Assembly: GCA_001767525.1 (NCBI GenBank)
Contig: MELF01000025.1
Location: 49,908-113,907, forward strand
DNA: 64,000 nucleotides
Source: Acidobacteria bacterium RIFCSPLOWO2_12_FULL_68_19
Lineage (GTDB): Bacteria > Acidobacteriota > Vicinamibacteria > Vicinamibacterales > UBA2999
Reading direction: 5' to 3'
The notes under the pieces were generated by a model. That model ran no database searches and was not told the DNA's origin. It worked only from the letters and a program-made list of their open reading frames with translations. Positions within the stretch are counted from its first letter, which is position 1, and each line of letters opens with the position of its first letter. A program made the translations under genes and the position numbers. Shown here piece by piece: positions 17,497 to 25,428 of the stretch.

Positions 17497-18524
17497 TTCT
17501 CCCCGTTCATGAACGCCTTCGCGCGCATCTGACGCGCGTGCTGAAGGAGCTCTACGCGCTCGGAGAGGGCGAGATACCCGCCGTCGCGATCGAGTACCCG
17601 CCAAGTCGCACGCTCGGCGACTTGGGCACGCCGGTGGCCTTCGAGCTGGCGCGGCGGCTCAGGAAGGCGCCGCGCGCCATCGCGCAGCAGATTGCCGGCG
17701 CCTTCGGCGCGCTCGACGGGATCGCCCGCGTCGCGCCGACGCCGAACGGGTACCTGAACGTATTCCTCGAGCGCCGGGCGTTCCTCGTCGACCGGCTCGC
17801 GCCGGAGCTCCCGGCGCCGCCGGCCATCGCCCGCAAGGCGATTGTCGAGCACACGGCGATCAACCCGAACAAGGCGGCGCACATCGGTCACCTGCGGAAC
17901 GCTGCCCTCGGCGACACCTTGGTGCGGGTGCTGCGGTTCCGCGGCATTCCGGTCGAGATCCAGAACTACATCGACGACACCGGCGTCCAGGTGGCCGACG
18001 TCGTCGTCGGCTTCCGTACGCTCGAAGGCAGAACGCTCGACGGGATCCGGCAGCTCGCCGACTCGACCCGCTTCGACGACTACTGCTGGGACCTCTACGC
18101 GCGCGTGACCGAGTGGTACGAGGAGGACAAGGCGCGGCTGTCGCACCGGGCCGAGACGCTGCGCGACATCGAGCACGACGGCAACGACGCGGCCGCGATC
18201 GGCGCCTTCATCGCCGATCGCATCGTTCGATGCCACCTGCGGACGATGGCGCGGATGAACGTCGACTACGACCTGCTGACGTGGGAGGGCGACATCCTGC
18301 GGCTCAGGTTCTGGGCGCAGGCATTCGAGGTACTCAAGACCACCGGCGCCGTGTACCTGAAGAGCGACGGTCCGCTGGCCGGCTGCTGGGTCATGCCGAT
18401 TCAGGAGGACGGGGAGGCACGTCCCACATCCCAAGGCCCAACGTCCAAGGCCCAGGGCCCACACGCCGACGCTTCGATCGAACCCGCGTCCGACCCCGAC
18501 GAGGAGGACGCGGGCGAGCGGTAG
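17493..18524 (+). CDS. argS: arginyl-tRNA synthetase, N-terminal part, ended by in-frame TAG
   Basis: 343 residues up to a TAG at 18522-18524; the same frame continues with ArgS sequence for another 1 kb. The ArgS N-terminal tRNA-binding domain is at residues 1-90, and the class I signature is NPNKAAHIGHLRNAALGD near 128. Just before the stop is a Pro/Ser/Ala-rich insert (about residues 310-342) made of CCAAGGCCCA-like DNA units, foreign in composition to the enzyme. One G-to-T change (GAG to TAG) would explain the stop. ArgS is essential, so this may be a sequencing error, a suppressed codon, a two-piece enzyme, or a pseudogene with another copy elsewhere. Confidence 0.85.
   Translation: MILPVHERLRAHLTRVLKELYALGEGEIPAVAIEYPPSRTLGDLGTPVAFELARRLRKAPRAIAQQIAGAFGALDGIARVAPTPNGYLNVFLERRAFLVDRLAPELPAPPAIARKAIVEHTAINPNKAAHIGHLRNAALGDTLVRVLRFRGIPVEIQNYIDDTGVQVADVVVGFRTLEGRTLDGIRQLADSTRFDDYCWDLYARVTEWYEEDKARLSHRAETLRDIEHDGNDAAAIGAFIADRIVRCHLRTMARMNVDYDLLTWEGDILRLRFWAQAFEVLKTTGAVYLKSDGPLAGCWVMPIQEDGEARPTSQGPTSKAQGPHADASIEPASDPDEEDAGER
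18418..18470 (+). repeat. CCAAGGCCCA-type short repeat inserted in argS
   Basis: Several imperfect copies of a CCAAGGCCC / CCAACGTCC unit stand in tandem (for example CATCCCAAGGCCCAACGTCC). Translated, they give the Pro/Ser/Gln-rich stretch before the TAG. The unit does not match neighbouring argS codon use and resembles the other short-unit arrays in this window. Confidence 0.6.
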
Positions 18525-18776
18525 AAGGTCATCGTCCGTTCCAACGGCGTCGTCACCTACGTTGGCAAGGACATCGCCTACCAGTTCTGGAAACTCGGGC
18601 TCCTCGGCCGTGACTTCCAGTACCGCGTCTTCGACCAGCGCCCGCACGGGCCGCTCTGGGCCACCTGTTCAGCCAACGGCGAGCGAGATCACCCACCGTT
18701 TGGCGGCGCGGCCTCGGTCTACAACGTCATCGACGTCCGGCAGTCGTATCTCCAGAAGCTGCTCAAGCAGGCGCTC

Positions 18777-19553
18777 GTGGCGGCGGGCCACCCCGACGGC
18801 GCCGAGCGCTCGCATCATTTCTCGTACGAGATGGTGGCGCTGTCGCACGCCACCGCCCGCGAGATCGGATTTTTGCCCCCGCCCGACTCCGAGGAGGCGA
18901 AGCGTCCGTTCGTCTCCGTCTCGGGCCGAAAGGGGCTGGGCGTGAAGGCCGACGACCTGCTCGACACGCTGACGCGCAGCGCGGGGCGCGAGGTGGCGGC
19001 GCGGAACCCGGAGTTCAGCGAGGCCGAGCGCGACCGGATCGCGCAGATGATCGGCGTCGCCGCGGTGCGGTACTTCCTCGTCAAGTTCTCGACGAACAAG
19101 ATGATCGTCTTCGACCTGGACGAGGCGCTCAGCTTCGAGGGCGAGAGCGGCCCGTACATCCAGTACGCGGTGGTGCGCGCCAACAACATCTTCCAGAAAC
19201 TGCGGCAGCGCGACGGCTTGGACGAACCCGCGCTGCTCGCCACGCTCGGCGAGGTGCCGGCCGGCGAGCTCACCGGTGAACACGGCAGTCACGACATCTG
19301 GGACCTCGTGCTCGAGGCGGCGCGGCTCGACGAAGTGGTCGAACAGGTGGCGCGCTCCCTCGAGTTCTCGGTCCTGGCCAAGCACGCTTTCTCGCTTGCG
19401 CAGGCGTTCAACGCGTTCTACCATCGCTCCCCCGTCCTGAACGAAGAGCGCGACGACGTGCGCCGCTGGCGGGCCGCGGCGGTGATGTACGTGCGCAACC
19501 AGCTCACACGCGCCCTCGATCTGATGGGGATCGCTGTGCCGCCACGGATGTAG
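18777..19553 (+). CDS. argS: arginyl-tRNA synthetase, C-terminal part (same frame after TAG)
   Basis: In frame with the upstream part. ArgS homology resumes directly after the TAG at 18525 (KVIVRSNGVVTYVGKDIAYQ), but the first good in-frame start is the GTG at 18777. This part carries the KMSK-equivalent loop VSVSGRKGLGVKADDL and the C-terminal anticodon-binding (DALR) domain with SFEGESGPYIQYAVVRA and RWRAAAVMYVRNQLTRALDL. Without readthrough, a separate product from 18777 would lack about 84 residues of the catalytic core. With readthrough the whole protein is about 686 residues. Confidence 0.8.
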   Translation: MAAGHPDGAERSHHFSYEMVALSHATAREIGFLPPPDSEEAKRPFVSVSGRKGLGVKADDLLDTLTRSAGREVAARNPEFSEAERDRIAQMIGVAAVRYFLVKFSTNKMIVFDLDEALSFEGESGPYIQYAVVRANNIFQKLRQRDGLDEPALLATLGEVPAGELTGEHGSHDIWDLVLEAARLDEVVEQVARSLEFSVLAKHAFSLAQAFNAFYHRSPVLNEERDDVRRWRAAAVMYVRNQLTRALDLMGIAVPPRM

Positions 19554-19554
19554 A

Positions 19555-19646
19555 GGGTGCGAGGTGCGACGGTGCGAGGGTGCGACGGTGCGTCCGACGG
19601 TGCGAGGGTGCGATGGTGCGACGGTGCAACCTCGCACCATCGCACA
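19555..19646 (+). repeat. GGTGCGA octamer array, copy 1
   Basis: About ten copies of (C/G)GGTGCGA with the variant CGGTGCGTCCGA. The right end turns into the reverse complement (CTCGCACCATCGCAC), so the array can fold on itself. It fills the gap between argS and the amidotransferase gene. Confidence 0.85.
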
Positions 19647-19655
19647 TGAAATGAC

Positions 19656-20345
19656 ATGTCCCTGATCGCCATCACCCGGTGCAGCAAGCTGCACGACTAC
19701 GAGGAGGCGGTCCGGCGGGCGGGCGGGGATCCGTGGGTGCTCGACCTTGCCGTCGATCGCCCGGCGGACGTCGCGTCTCGCGCGCACGGCATCTTGCTGA
19801 CGGGCGGCGGCGACGTCGATCCCTCGCTGTACGGCGAGGCGAGGCATCCCTCCTTTGCCGCTGCCGAACCTGGGCGCGACGGGCACGAGATCGAGCTGGT
19901 GCGCCGCGCGCTCGACGCCGATCTGCCCGTCCTGGCGATCTGCCGCGGCATTCAACTGCTGAACGTGGCGTGCGGCGGCACGCTCGTCCAGGACATCGCG
20001 ACCCAGATGCCGGGCTCGTTGAAGCACGAGCGCGACGGATCGGACCAGCCGTTCACACTCGTGCACGAGGTCTGGCTCGAGTCGGGCTCGCTGCTCGAGA
20101 CGCTGATGCGGGACAGTCTCAGCGAGGCGGACAGTTGTCAGGTGAACAGCCGCCATCATCAGGCGATCAAGGCGGCCGGCAAGAACCTGGTGACGGTCGC
20201 CACCGCGCCGGACGGCGTGGTCGAGGCCGTCGAGGATCCGTCGCGGCGCTTCTGCCTCGCCGTGCAGTGGCACCCGGAGAACTTCTACCGCACCGGCGAG
20301 TTCCGGGCGCTCTTCGAGGCGTTCGTGAAGGCGGCGGAACACTAG
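19656..20345 (+). CDS. class I glutamine amidotransferase-like, gamma-glutamyl-GABA hydrolase type
   Basis: 229 residues. Peptidase C26 / PuuD-like features: HGILLTGGGDVDPSLYGE near residue 45, the nucleophile Cys in PVLAICRGIQLLNVACGG near 95, NSRHHQAIKAAG near 165, and the catalytic His in AVQWHPENFY near 205. The family hydrolyses gamma-glutamyl amides such as gamma-glutamyl-GABA in polyamine breakdown. No other puu genes are near, so the substrate is open. The gene is framed by octamer-repeat arrays on both sides (19555-19646 and 20346-20437). Confidence 0.85.
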   Translation: MSLIAITRCSKLHDYEEAVRRAGGDPWVLDLAVDRPADVASRAHGILLTGGGDVDPSLYGEARHPSFAAAEPGRDGHEIELVRRALDADLPVLAICRGIQLLNVACGGTLVQDIATQMPGSLKHERDGSDQPFTLVHEVWLESGSLLETLMRDSLSEADSCQVNSRHHQAIKAAGKNLVTVATAPDGVVEAVEDPSRRFCLAVQWHPENFYRTGEFRALFEAFVKAAEH

Positions 20346-20437
20346 ATGGTGCGAGGTGCGACGGTGCGAGGGTGCGAGGGTGCGTCCGACGGTGCATCGT
20401 GCGACGGTGCATGGTGCGTCCGATGGTGCGAGGGTGC
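20346..20437 (+). repeat. GGTGCGA octamer array, copy 2
   Basis: Begins directly after the amidotransferase stop. It has about nine GGTGCGA-like units with CGTCCGA variants, in the same orientation as copy 1. The 85 bp that follow, up to the outer palindromic element, hold nothing I recognise. Confidence 0.85.
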
Positions 20438-20578
20438 TGCCGCTCAGAGGTGTATCTCCGCGGGCAGGAGGTCGATCGCGCCGTGCTCAGGGCGAAGTGG
20501 CAGACCCGGTGGCGGCCGACGTCTAGCCCGCACTATTCATGAATCAGTCGTTCACGCTTCTCGGTTCTCCGGGCGCTG

Positions 20579-21709
20579 TCAATGACATTGAGACACCACG
20601 GGTGACGTAATTAGAGTCGCGCGGCGATCGATCACGCTGACTGCGGAGTGGTCGTCGGCGCCCGAAATCGGGTCGACCTGGAGGTCGTCCGCGGTGACGA
20701 TCGTCGTTGCTGGGGCATCCTGGCGCGTCGGTGTTTTGACAGGCGGGTTGATCCAGACGGCGGTGGGCAGATCCGCCGGCTGTGGCCGTCCCTTCACGAA
20801 GCGCTCGGGATGGGCGGCGTAGGCGGCGGCGAGGACCTGCTGTCGATGCGCGCGCACGGGAGCGGCGTGGCCGAAGTGCACGACGGCGGGCGTGAGAAAG
20901 CCGAGCCCGCTGTGTCGATGCTCGTGGTTGTACCAGCGGAAGAAGGCCTGCCCGAACGCGCGCCCATCTTCCAGGGATCCGAAGCGCTCAGGAAACTGCG
21001 GACAGTACTTGAGCGTTCTGAACTGCGCTTCAGAAAACGGATTGTCGTTGGACACGTGCGGCCGGCTGTGGGTCTTCGTCACGCCGAGATCGGCCAGGAG
21101 CAGCGCGACCGGCTTGCTGCGCATGGCGCCGCCGCGGTCCGCGTGGATCGTGAGTTGGCCGGGGTGAATCGCGTGCTTCGCGCAGGTCTCGGCGATCAAC
21201 CGCTCGGCGAGGGCGGCGGTCTCGCGTGGGGCGAGCATCCAGCCGACGACATAGCGGCTGAAGATGTCGAGGATCACGTAGAGATAGAAGTACGTCCACT
21301 TCGCCGGCCCCAGCAGTTTGGTGATGTCCCAGCTCCACACTTCGTTGGACTGCGTCGCCAGCAGCTCGGGCGCGGCGTAGTGCGGGCGGCGGACCTGAGC
21401 GCGGCGCTCTTTGATCTCGCCGGCCGTGTCCAACAGCCGGTACATCGTGCGTGGTGAGCAGAGATAGGTCCCTTCATCGAGCAGGGTCGCATGCACCTGG
21501 GCGGGGGCCGCGTCGAGGAAGCGCTCACTATGCAGCGTCTCGAGTACGGTCTGCCGTTCGATCGGATCCAGGGCCCGCGGCGGCGTCGGCCGCGGCGCCG
21601 GCGGGCGCGCCGGTTGCCGCCGCCGATACACGGATGCGCGCGCGACGCCCAAGGCATCGCAGGCCGCCGCCGTCCCCATCGTGGGGCTCGTCGTCTCGAC
21701 GGCCTGCAT
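20579..21709 (-). CDS. IS3-family transposase OrfB (DDE integrase core)
   Basis: 376 residues. An N-terminal helical segment (AAACDALGVARASVYRRR) is followed by the rve integrase core. The acidic residues fit DDE: D in VWSWDITKL near residue 128, D in TIHADRGGAM near 192, and E in NPFSEAQFRTLKY near 228. It continues RWYNHEHRHSGLGFLTP, typical of IS3 OrfB. The start ATG overlaps the orfA TGA by one base. The stop lies inside the left inverted repeat. The C-terminal 70 residues after the core are longer than in small IS3 members. Confidence 0.88.
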   Translation of the reverse strand: MQAVETTSPTMGTAAACDALGVARASVYRRRQPARPPAPRPTPPRALDPIERQTVLETLHSERFLDAAPAQVHATLLDEGTYLCSPRTMYRLLDTAGEIKERRAQVRRPHYAAPELLATQSNEVWSWDITKLLGPAKWTYFYLYVILDIFSRYVVGWMLAPRETAALAERLIAETCAKHAIHPGQLTIHADRGGAMRSKPVALLLADLGVTKTHSRPHVSNDNPFSEAQFRTLKYCPQFPERFGSLEDGRAFGQAFFRWYNHEHRHSGLGFLTPAVVHFGHAAPVRAHRQQVLAAAYAAHPERFVKGRPQPADLPTAVWINPPVKTPTRQDAPATTIVTADDLQVDPISGADDHSAVSVIDRRATLITSPVVSQCH

Positions 21710-21769
21710 CAGTCGGTCTCGTCGGACTCGAACGGTTTCAGGGGGATCCCCAGGAGCTCGGCAACTTTC

Positions 21770-23137
21770 CTAAGAAACTCCAGCCCCGGCCGCCGAGTTC
21801 GCGACAAGAGTGAATCCCAATTCGCGCGCGCGCCGGTGCAGGGTGTGGACCACGCGCTGCCGGTATCGTGCTTCGTAGTGAGACGCACCGGGATCGGCGT
21901 ACGCCAGGCCGAATCGAAGGGCTCGGTAGAACAGGACGGCGAGTTTCCGAGCGGTCGCGGTCACGGCCTTCGCTTTCCCGATGCGGGCGGCCAGGCGCCG
22001 ATAGAAGGCGCCGAGGGCGGTGTCGGTCCGGCCCACGTTGACGGCCGCGATCCGAAGCAGCGCGGCCGCCCGGTTCGCCGACCGACGCGTTTTCGAGCTG
22101 AGTACACGGCCGCCCGAGATCTTGTTGCCGGGTGCGAGGCTCAACCACGAGGTGAAGTGCTTGTCCGTCGGCCATTTGCGCATGTCGTCGCCGCACTCGC
22201 CGACGAGTCGTAACACGGTGTAGGGACCGAATCCGTGGATCTGGGTCAGATCGGCGCCCAGCAAGGTGTAGAGCGCAGGCCGCGCCTCGAATCTGGGTTC
22301 GTTGCGGGCTTTGGCGTGCCGCACAGACGGGAGCGGATCGCGAGGCGCCTGACGCGCGTCGTTCAATATCGCCAAGATCGCTTCGATTTCAACGTCGCAC
22401 TCGGCGATCTTGGTCTGGTGCACGTCGTAGATCTCGAGCGCGTGTCGCAGGGCAAAGACGTGCTCAGGCCGATAGTTGCCGGTCAGCGCCTCGCGGATGG
22501 TCTCCTCCGAGGCGTGGCATCGCACATCCCGAAATGTCGCCAACTGCTCGGGTGCGTGATTGCCAGCCACGATGGCGCGAATGATGCGCAGGCCCGTGAG
22601 CCCCGTGATGTCGGACACCACGTGATGGAGCTGCACGTTCATTTGTATGAGCGCCTTCTGCATCTGTTGAATGTGCGCGGCGGCGTAGTCGACCAGCCGT
22701 TCGCGATGGCGCAAATACGCACGAAGGCGAACGACGCCGTCTCGTGGCCGGAAGCTTCCGCGCAGCAGTCCATATTGGTGGAGCTGCTGCAACCACTGCG
22801 CATCGTTCACATCCGTCTTCCGGCCGGGCACGTTCTTCGCGTCGCGGGCATTCACCAGCAGCACCTCGAAGCCCCGCGCTTCGAGGATCTCGAAGACAGG
22901 AATCCAGTAGACCCCCGTCGACTCCATCGCGACCGTCGTGATGCCGACCGCCTTCAGCCAATCCGCCAACTGGTGGAGATCGCTGGTGAAGGTCCGAAAC
23001 GTCCGCACCGGTTGGTCGTCCCGGTCGCCGGGTACGGCCACGACGTGAAACGTCGAACCCACATCGAGGCCGGCGGCATCGGGATGGATCGTGGACAGCT
23101 GCTTCGATGATCGCGTGCGCGGCTTTGTCCTGGGCAT
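21770..23137 (-). CDS. IS110-family transposase (DEDD recombinase)
   Basis: 455 residues starting MPRTKPRTRSSKQLS, with a strong ribosome site (GAGGAGG, 23146-23152 on the minus strand) that decides the start. The RuvC-like DEDD domain is at residues 15-170: AAGLDVGSTFHVVAV, TVAMESTGVYWIPVFEIL and KNVPGRKTDVNDAQWLQ carry the acidic residues. The C-terminal Tnp_20 domain has IHGFGPYTVLRLVGECG and FTSWLSLAPGNKISGGRV. IS110 enzymes use a bridge RNA to choose donor and target. The TAG stop falls at the element's end, so the native C-terminus could have been slightly changed by insertion. Confidence 0.9.
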   Translation of the reverse strand: MPRTKPRTRSSKQLSTIHPDAAGLDVGSTFHVVAVPGDRDDQPVRTFRTFTSDLHQLADWLKAVGITTVAMESTGVYWIPVFEILEARGFEVLLVNARDAKNVPGRKTDVNDAQWLQQLHQYGLLRGSFRPRDGVVRLRAYLRHRERLVDYAAAHIQQMQKALIQMNVQLHHVVSDITGLTGLRIIRAIVAGNHAPEQLATFRDVRCHASEETIREALTGNYRPEHVFALRHALEIYDVHQTKIAECDVEIEAILAILNDARQAPRDPLPSVRHAKARNEPRFEARPALYTLLGADLTQIHGFGPYTVLRLVGECGDDMRKWPTDKHFTSWLSLAPGNKISGGRVLSSKTRRSANRAAALLRIAAVNVGRTDTALGAFYRRLAARIGKAKAVTATARKLAVLFYRALRFGLAYADPGASHYEARYRQRVVHTLHRRARELGFTLVANSAAGAGVS

Positions 23138-23377
23138 GTCGATAACCTCCTCGGAATGCCCGGGAGCAGGGGTGGCGCAATCGATCACTTTCCTAAACGG
23201 GATCGCCGTGAGGGCGTCACCACTATCAAGTGCGCAAGACACCCCCGGACCATGTTTTTTTACGGGTTCGTAAGGACACCAATAAGCTGGCGGCCACTCC
23301 CCCCGGGGCGCACGACAGTAGCTGGTTGGGAGTTTCTCGTCCAGCAGGTGGGACGGCCGCGCCGGGCCCGAGAGTTT
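23138..23377 (-). ncRNA. candidate IS110 bridge-RNA region (5' noncoding end)
   Basis: About 240 bp upstream of the IS110 transposase without a good gene. In IS110-group elements this end encodes the bridge RNA with target- and donor-binding loops. The 10-mer ACTTTCCTAA at 23187-23196 is also present at the opposite junction of the element with its target (21764-21773). This is what a guide-like match could look like. The region is also rich in short inverted segments (GGAGTTTCT near 23331 against AGAAACTCC at 21774). The structure was not computed. Confidence 0.35.
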
Positions 23378-23811
23378 TTTTGGAACGCGATGATGGCCTC
23401 CGCCTTGTCCAGCCGCAACGTCAGGCGCCGATTCTCCTGCTCCAACTTCTTCACCCGCGGATCGACCGCCGTCTTCTTCCGACCGCGTGGTTTGGGCGTC
23501 AAGCCGTGCGCGCGCTGGCGGCGCCAGGTCACCAGATGCGACGAGTAGAGCCCTTCGCGGCGCAACAAGGCCCCGAGCTCGCCGGGCCGCTGACACGCGT
23601 CCGCTTTCCGCAAGATCTCGAGCTTGTAGGCAGTCGTGAAGCGTCGCCGGACGTGGCGGGCCGGCACTTCGGGGTCGGGCGGCACCGGGGCGACCGCGCG
23701 CTCGCCCGTGGGAGACCCTTCGCTACGGGGCGCCTCGCTTCGCTCGTCGCCCCTCCGCTCCGGCTCTCCCACGGGCGACTGGTCTACCAGCATCCTGCGG
23801 ATCGGGTTCAT
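23377..23811 (-). pseudogene. IS3-family OrfA, interrupted by the IS110 element
   Basis: The N-terminal 145 or so residues remain: an HTH region, RRRFTTAYKLEILRKADACQ, then LLRREGLYSSHLVTWRRQRA, then the leucine-zipper-like KLEQENRRLTLRLDKAEAII. The frame then runs into IS110 sequence after AFQKN. The missing tail (VAELLGIPLKPFESDETD and TGA) is on the other side at 21709-21765. Residues about 11-37 come from an inserted 77-bp hairpin repeat. The likely start is the ATG at 23811; a TTG precedes it directly. Confidence 0.85.
23702..23778. repeat. 77-bp palindromic hairpin inserted in IS3 orfA
   Basis: Perfect 14-bp inverted arms, TCGCCCGTGGGAGA (23702-23715) and TCTCCCACGGGCGA (23765-23778), surround a 49-base loop rich in CGCTTCGCTCG-type sequence. 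It is read through in the orfA frame as a charged Glu/Arg/Ser stretch before the HTH. Confidence 0.8.
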
Positions 23812-24078
23812 CAAGGTCCTTGCACCTCCCCGCCCTGCACCGTAATTTCCGATAGGGAAAGTGTCTCAGCTATCTTGGCAGGGAGGGTCGCTTCTCGGTT
23901 CGTGTTCAGGGTTCGTGTTCGGGGTTCGCGGTTCAAGGTTCGGAGGTCTCTGGCTCGTCCTCGCCGGAACCCCTCGACCCGGCGCGACGGGGACCGAGGA
24001 ACGGCAGCACCGAACCGGAACACGAACGGAGAAGGGAGCACCCAGCAGTGTGAACGACGCGTTCGTGAATCATCCAGG

Positions 24079-25428
24079 CTAGGACGCGGCAGCCGCTCTG
24101 CGGGGCCGTGCATAGGCGGCAACCGCCTCGACGTGCGCGGTGTTGGGAAACAGATCGATGCCGGTCAACTGCTCCAGCTCGTAGCCGGCGTCGAGCAGCG
24201 TGCGCGCATCGCGGGCCAGCGTCGCCACGTCGCACGACACGTACACGATGCGCGCCGGTCCGCGCCGCACGACGGCGCCGAGCGCTTCCTTCGAGAGTCC
24301 CGTCCGCGGCGGGTCTACGATGAACGTCGTCTCGACGGCGGGTCCCGGTCGCGCTCCCGTCGCGGCGCTCGGCGGAACCCGCCCTGCGTACGACTGGAGA
24401 AACGACTCGACGCTGCGGTGCTCGACTCGAACGCGCGTCCCGAACGGCTCGGCGTTCTCCCCTAGCGACGGCCCGCTGGCGCGGTCGCCTTCGACCAGCG
24501 TGACCTCATCGAAGCCGGCCGCCGCCAGCGACAGCCCGAACAGTCCGACGCCCGCATAGAGGTCGACGACGGGGCCGGGCGGCACCAGCGCGACCACGTG
24601 GCGGACGAGCGTCTCGAGGAGGTACCGGTTGCCCTGAAAGAACGCCCGCACGTCGCGGCGCAGCCGCAGCGCCGTCGCGGGATCGCCCGGCCTGACGTGC
24701 AGCACGTCGCCGACGACGGGCGTGCCCGCCAGCGTCCGGCCGCCGGGATGGTCCGCCAGGCCGGCCGACAGGCCCGTCAGCGCGCCGCCTTCCGCCAGGA
24801 CGGCAAATGCCGACGCCTCCGCGCCCGCCTGCAGCTCCAGATGGCAGGCGCGCTGGTCGCCCGGGATGTTCTCGGCGATCTCGATGCCGACGAGGCCGGT
24901 CACGCGGTCGCGCGCGAGCAGGCGCTCGGTCTCCGCAATCCAGTCGCCGGTCGCCGGCAGCAGTTGTCCCGTGGATGCGGCATCGCAGACCTCATGCGTC
25001 CCCTCACGGAAGAATCCCAGGCGCCCGTGTCTTGCGTGCAGGCGCGCCCGCATCCGGTACCCGCGCTCGGGCGACGGCAGCACCTCGGGCGGCGCTGACA
25101 GCGCCACGTGGCCGATCCGTCCGAGCGCGTCGCGGATGATCTCGCCCTTGAGCCGGCACTGTCGCTCGTACGCGACGTGAGCGAGCACATTGCCTCCGCA
25201 CCGCCAGTCGCTCTCGGATTCGCGGCGATCAGAGGATGCCACGAGGACATCCGCCACCTCCGCGTAGGCGATGTCGCGGCCCACACGGCCGACGCGCGCG
25301 CGCACCCGTTCGCCAGGAATCGCGCCGCGCACGAGGACCACCAGCCCTTCGTGCCGTCCCAGCATCCAGCCGCCAGCAGCCGGTTTCTCGATGTCGAGGG
25401 TGATTTCTGTGCCGAGACTCAGACTCAT
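24079..25428 (-). CDS. RlmD/RumA-like 23S rRNA (uracil-5-)-methyltransferase
   Basis: 449 residues, starting MSLSLGTEITLDIEKPAAGG with an N-terminal TRAM-like domain. Motifs of the TrmA/RlmD family: AFFQGNRYLLETLV near residue 270, VVDLYAGVGLFGLSLAAAG near 295, FIVDPPRTGLSKEAL near 375, and the catalytic Cys in RIVYVSCDVATLARD near 402. It transfers a methyl from SAM to C5 of uridine. The Fe-S cysteine cluster looks incomplete (RCGGNVLAH where CGGC is usual, then YERQC), so the exact subtype is open. The stop codon comes from the end of the outer mobile element. The 5' leader is a 273-bp octamer array. Confidence 0.85.
   Translation of the reverse strand: MSLSLGTEITLDIEKPAAGGWMLGRHEGLVVLVRGAIPGERVRARVGRVGRDIAYAEVADVLVASSDRRESESDWRCGGNVLAHVAYERQCRLKGEIIRDALGRIGHVALSAPPEVLPSPERGYRMRARLHARHGRLGFFREGTHEVCDAASTGQLLPATGDWIAETERLLARDRVTGLVGIEIAENIPGDQRACHLELQAGAEASAFAVLAEGGALTGLSAGLADHPGGRTLAGTPVVGDVLHVRPGDPATALRLRRDVRAFFQGNRYLLETLVRHVVALVPPGPVVDLYAGVGLFGLSLAAAGFDEVTLVEGDRASGPSLGENAEPFGTRVRVEHRSVESFLQSYAGRVPPSAATGARPGPAVETTFIVDPPRTGLSKEALGAVVRRGPARIVYVSCDVATLARDARTLLDAGYELEQLTGIDLFPNTAHVEAVAAYARPRRAAAAS

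Larger units (their letters stand above)
21770..23377 (-). mobile_element. IS110-family insertion sequence inside IS3 orfA
   Basis: The IS3 orfA frame stops matching after IIAFQKN at about 23377 and resumes at about 21765 with VAELLGIPLKPFESDETD, so everything between is an insertion of roughly 1.6 kb. It has no long terminal inverted repeats, as expected for IS110. Its transposase stop sits at the left junction. Upstream of the transposase lies about 240 bp of noncoding DNA, the place where IS110 members encode their bridge RNA. Exact ends are uncertain by a few bases because both junctions lie near T runs. Confidence 0.75.
20577..23880 (-). mobile_element. IS3-family insertion sequence, split by an IS110 element
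   Basis: Imperfect terminal inverted repeats are visible: TGTCAATGACATTGAGACAC at 20577-20596 and, on the minus strand from 23880, TGCCAAGATAGCTGAGACAC. The innermost eight bases, TGAGACAC, are identical and both ends start TG. It carries orfA (interrupted) and orfB on the minus strand with the usual overlap. Without the IS110 insertion it would be about 1.7 kb. No clear short target duplication is seen. A 13-bp sequence, CGCTTCTCGGTTC, occurs just outside on both sides (20555-20567 and 23889-23901). Confidence 0.8.
20523..24082. mobile_element. outer palindromic element (MITE- or IS1380-like) interrupted by IS3
   Basis: The left end starts CTAGCCCGCACTATTCATGA and the right end, read on the minus strand, starts CTAGCCTGGATGATTCACGA. 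The two match at about 24 of 33 positions, and both continue to GTCGTTCAC. Flanks are GACGT on the left (20518-20522) and GACGC on the right (24083-24087), a 4-of-5 match that looks like a target duplication. Without the IS3 insertion the element is about 256 bp and has no gene, so it is a MITE-like or internally deleted element. Its right end supplies the TAG stop of the rRNA methyltransferase gene. The IS1380 link rests on remembered terminal similarity and is tentative. Confidence 0.6.

Noticed and set aside
18522..18524. Pyrrolysine or other programmed recoding at the argS TAG
   Set aside because: No downstream structure or pyl genes are visible, the enzyme needs no special residue here, and GAG-to-TAG by one change is simpler.
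23137..23596. N-terminal extension of the IS110 transposase by 153 residues
   Set aside because: The frame stays open, but family homology and the ribosome site both start at 23137. The extra part covers the noncoding end and the interrupted orfA.
20577..23880. Composite transposon carrying cargo
   Set aside because: The only genes between the IS3 ends are the transposases of IS3 and IS110; there is no passenger gene.
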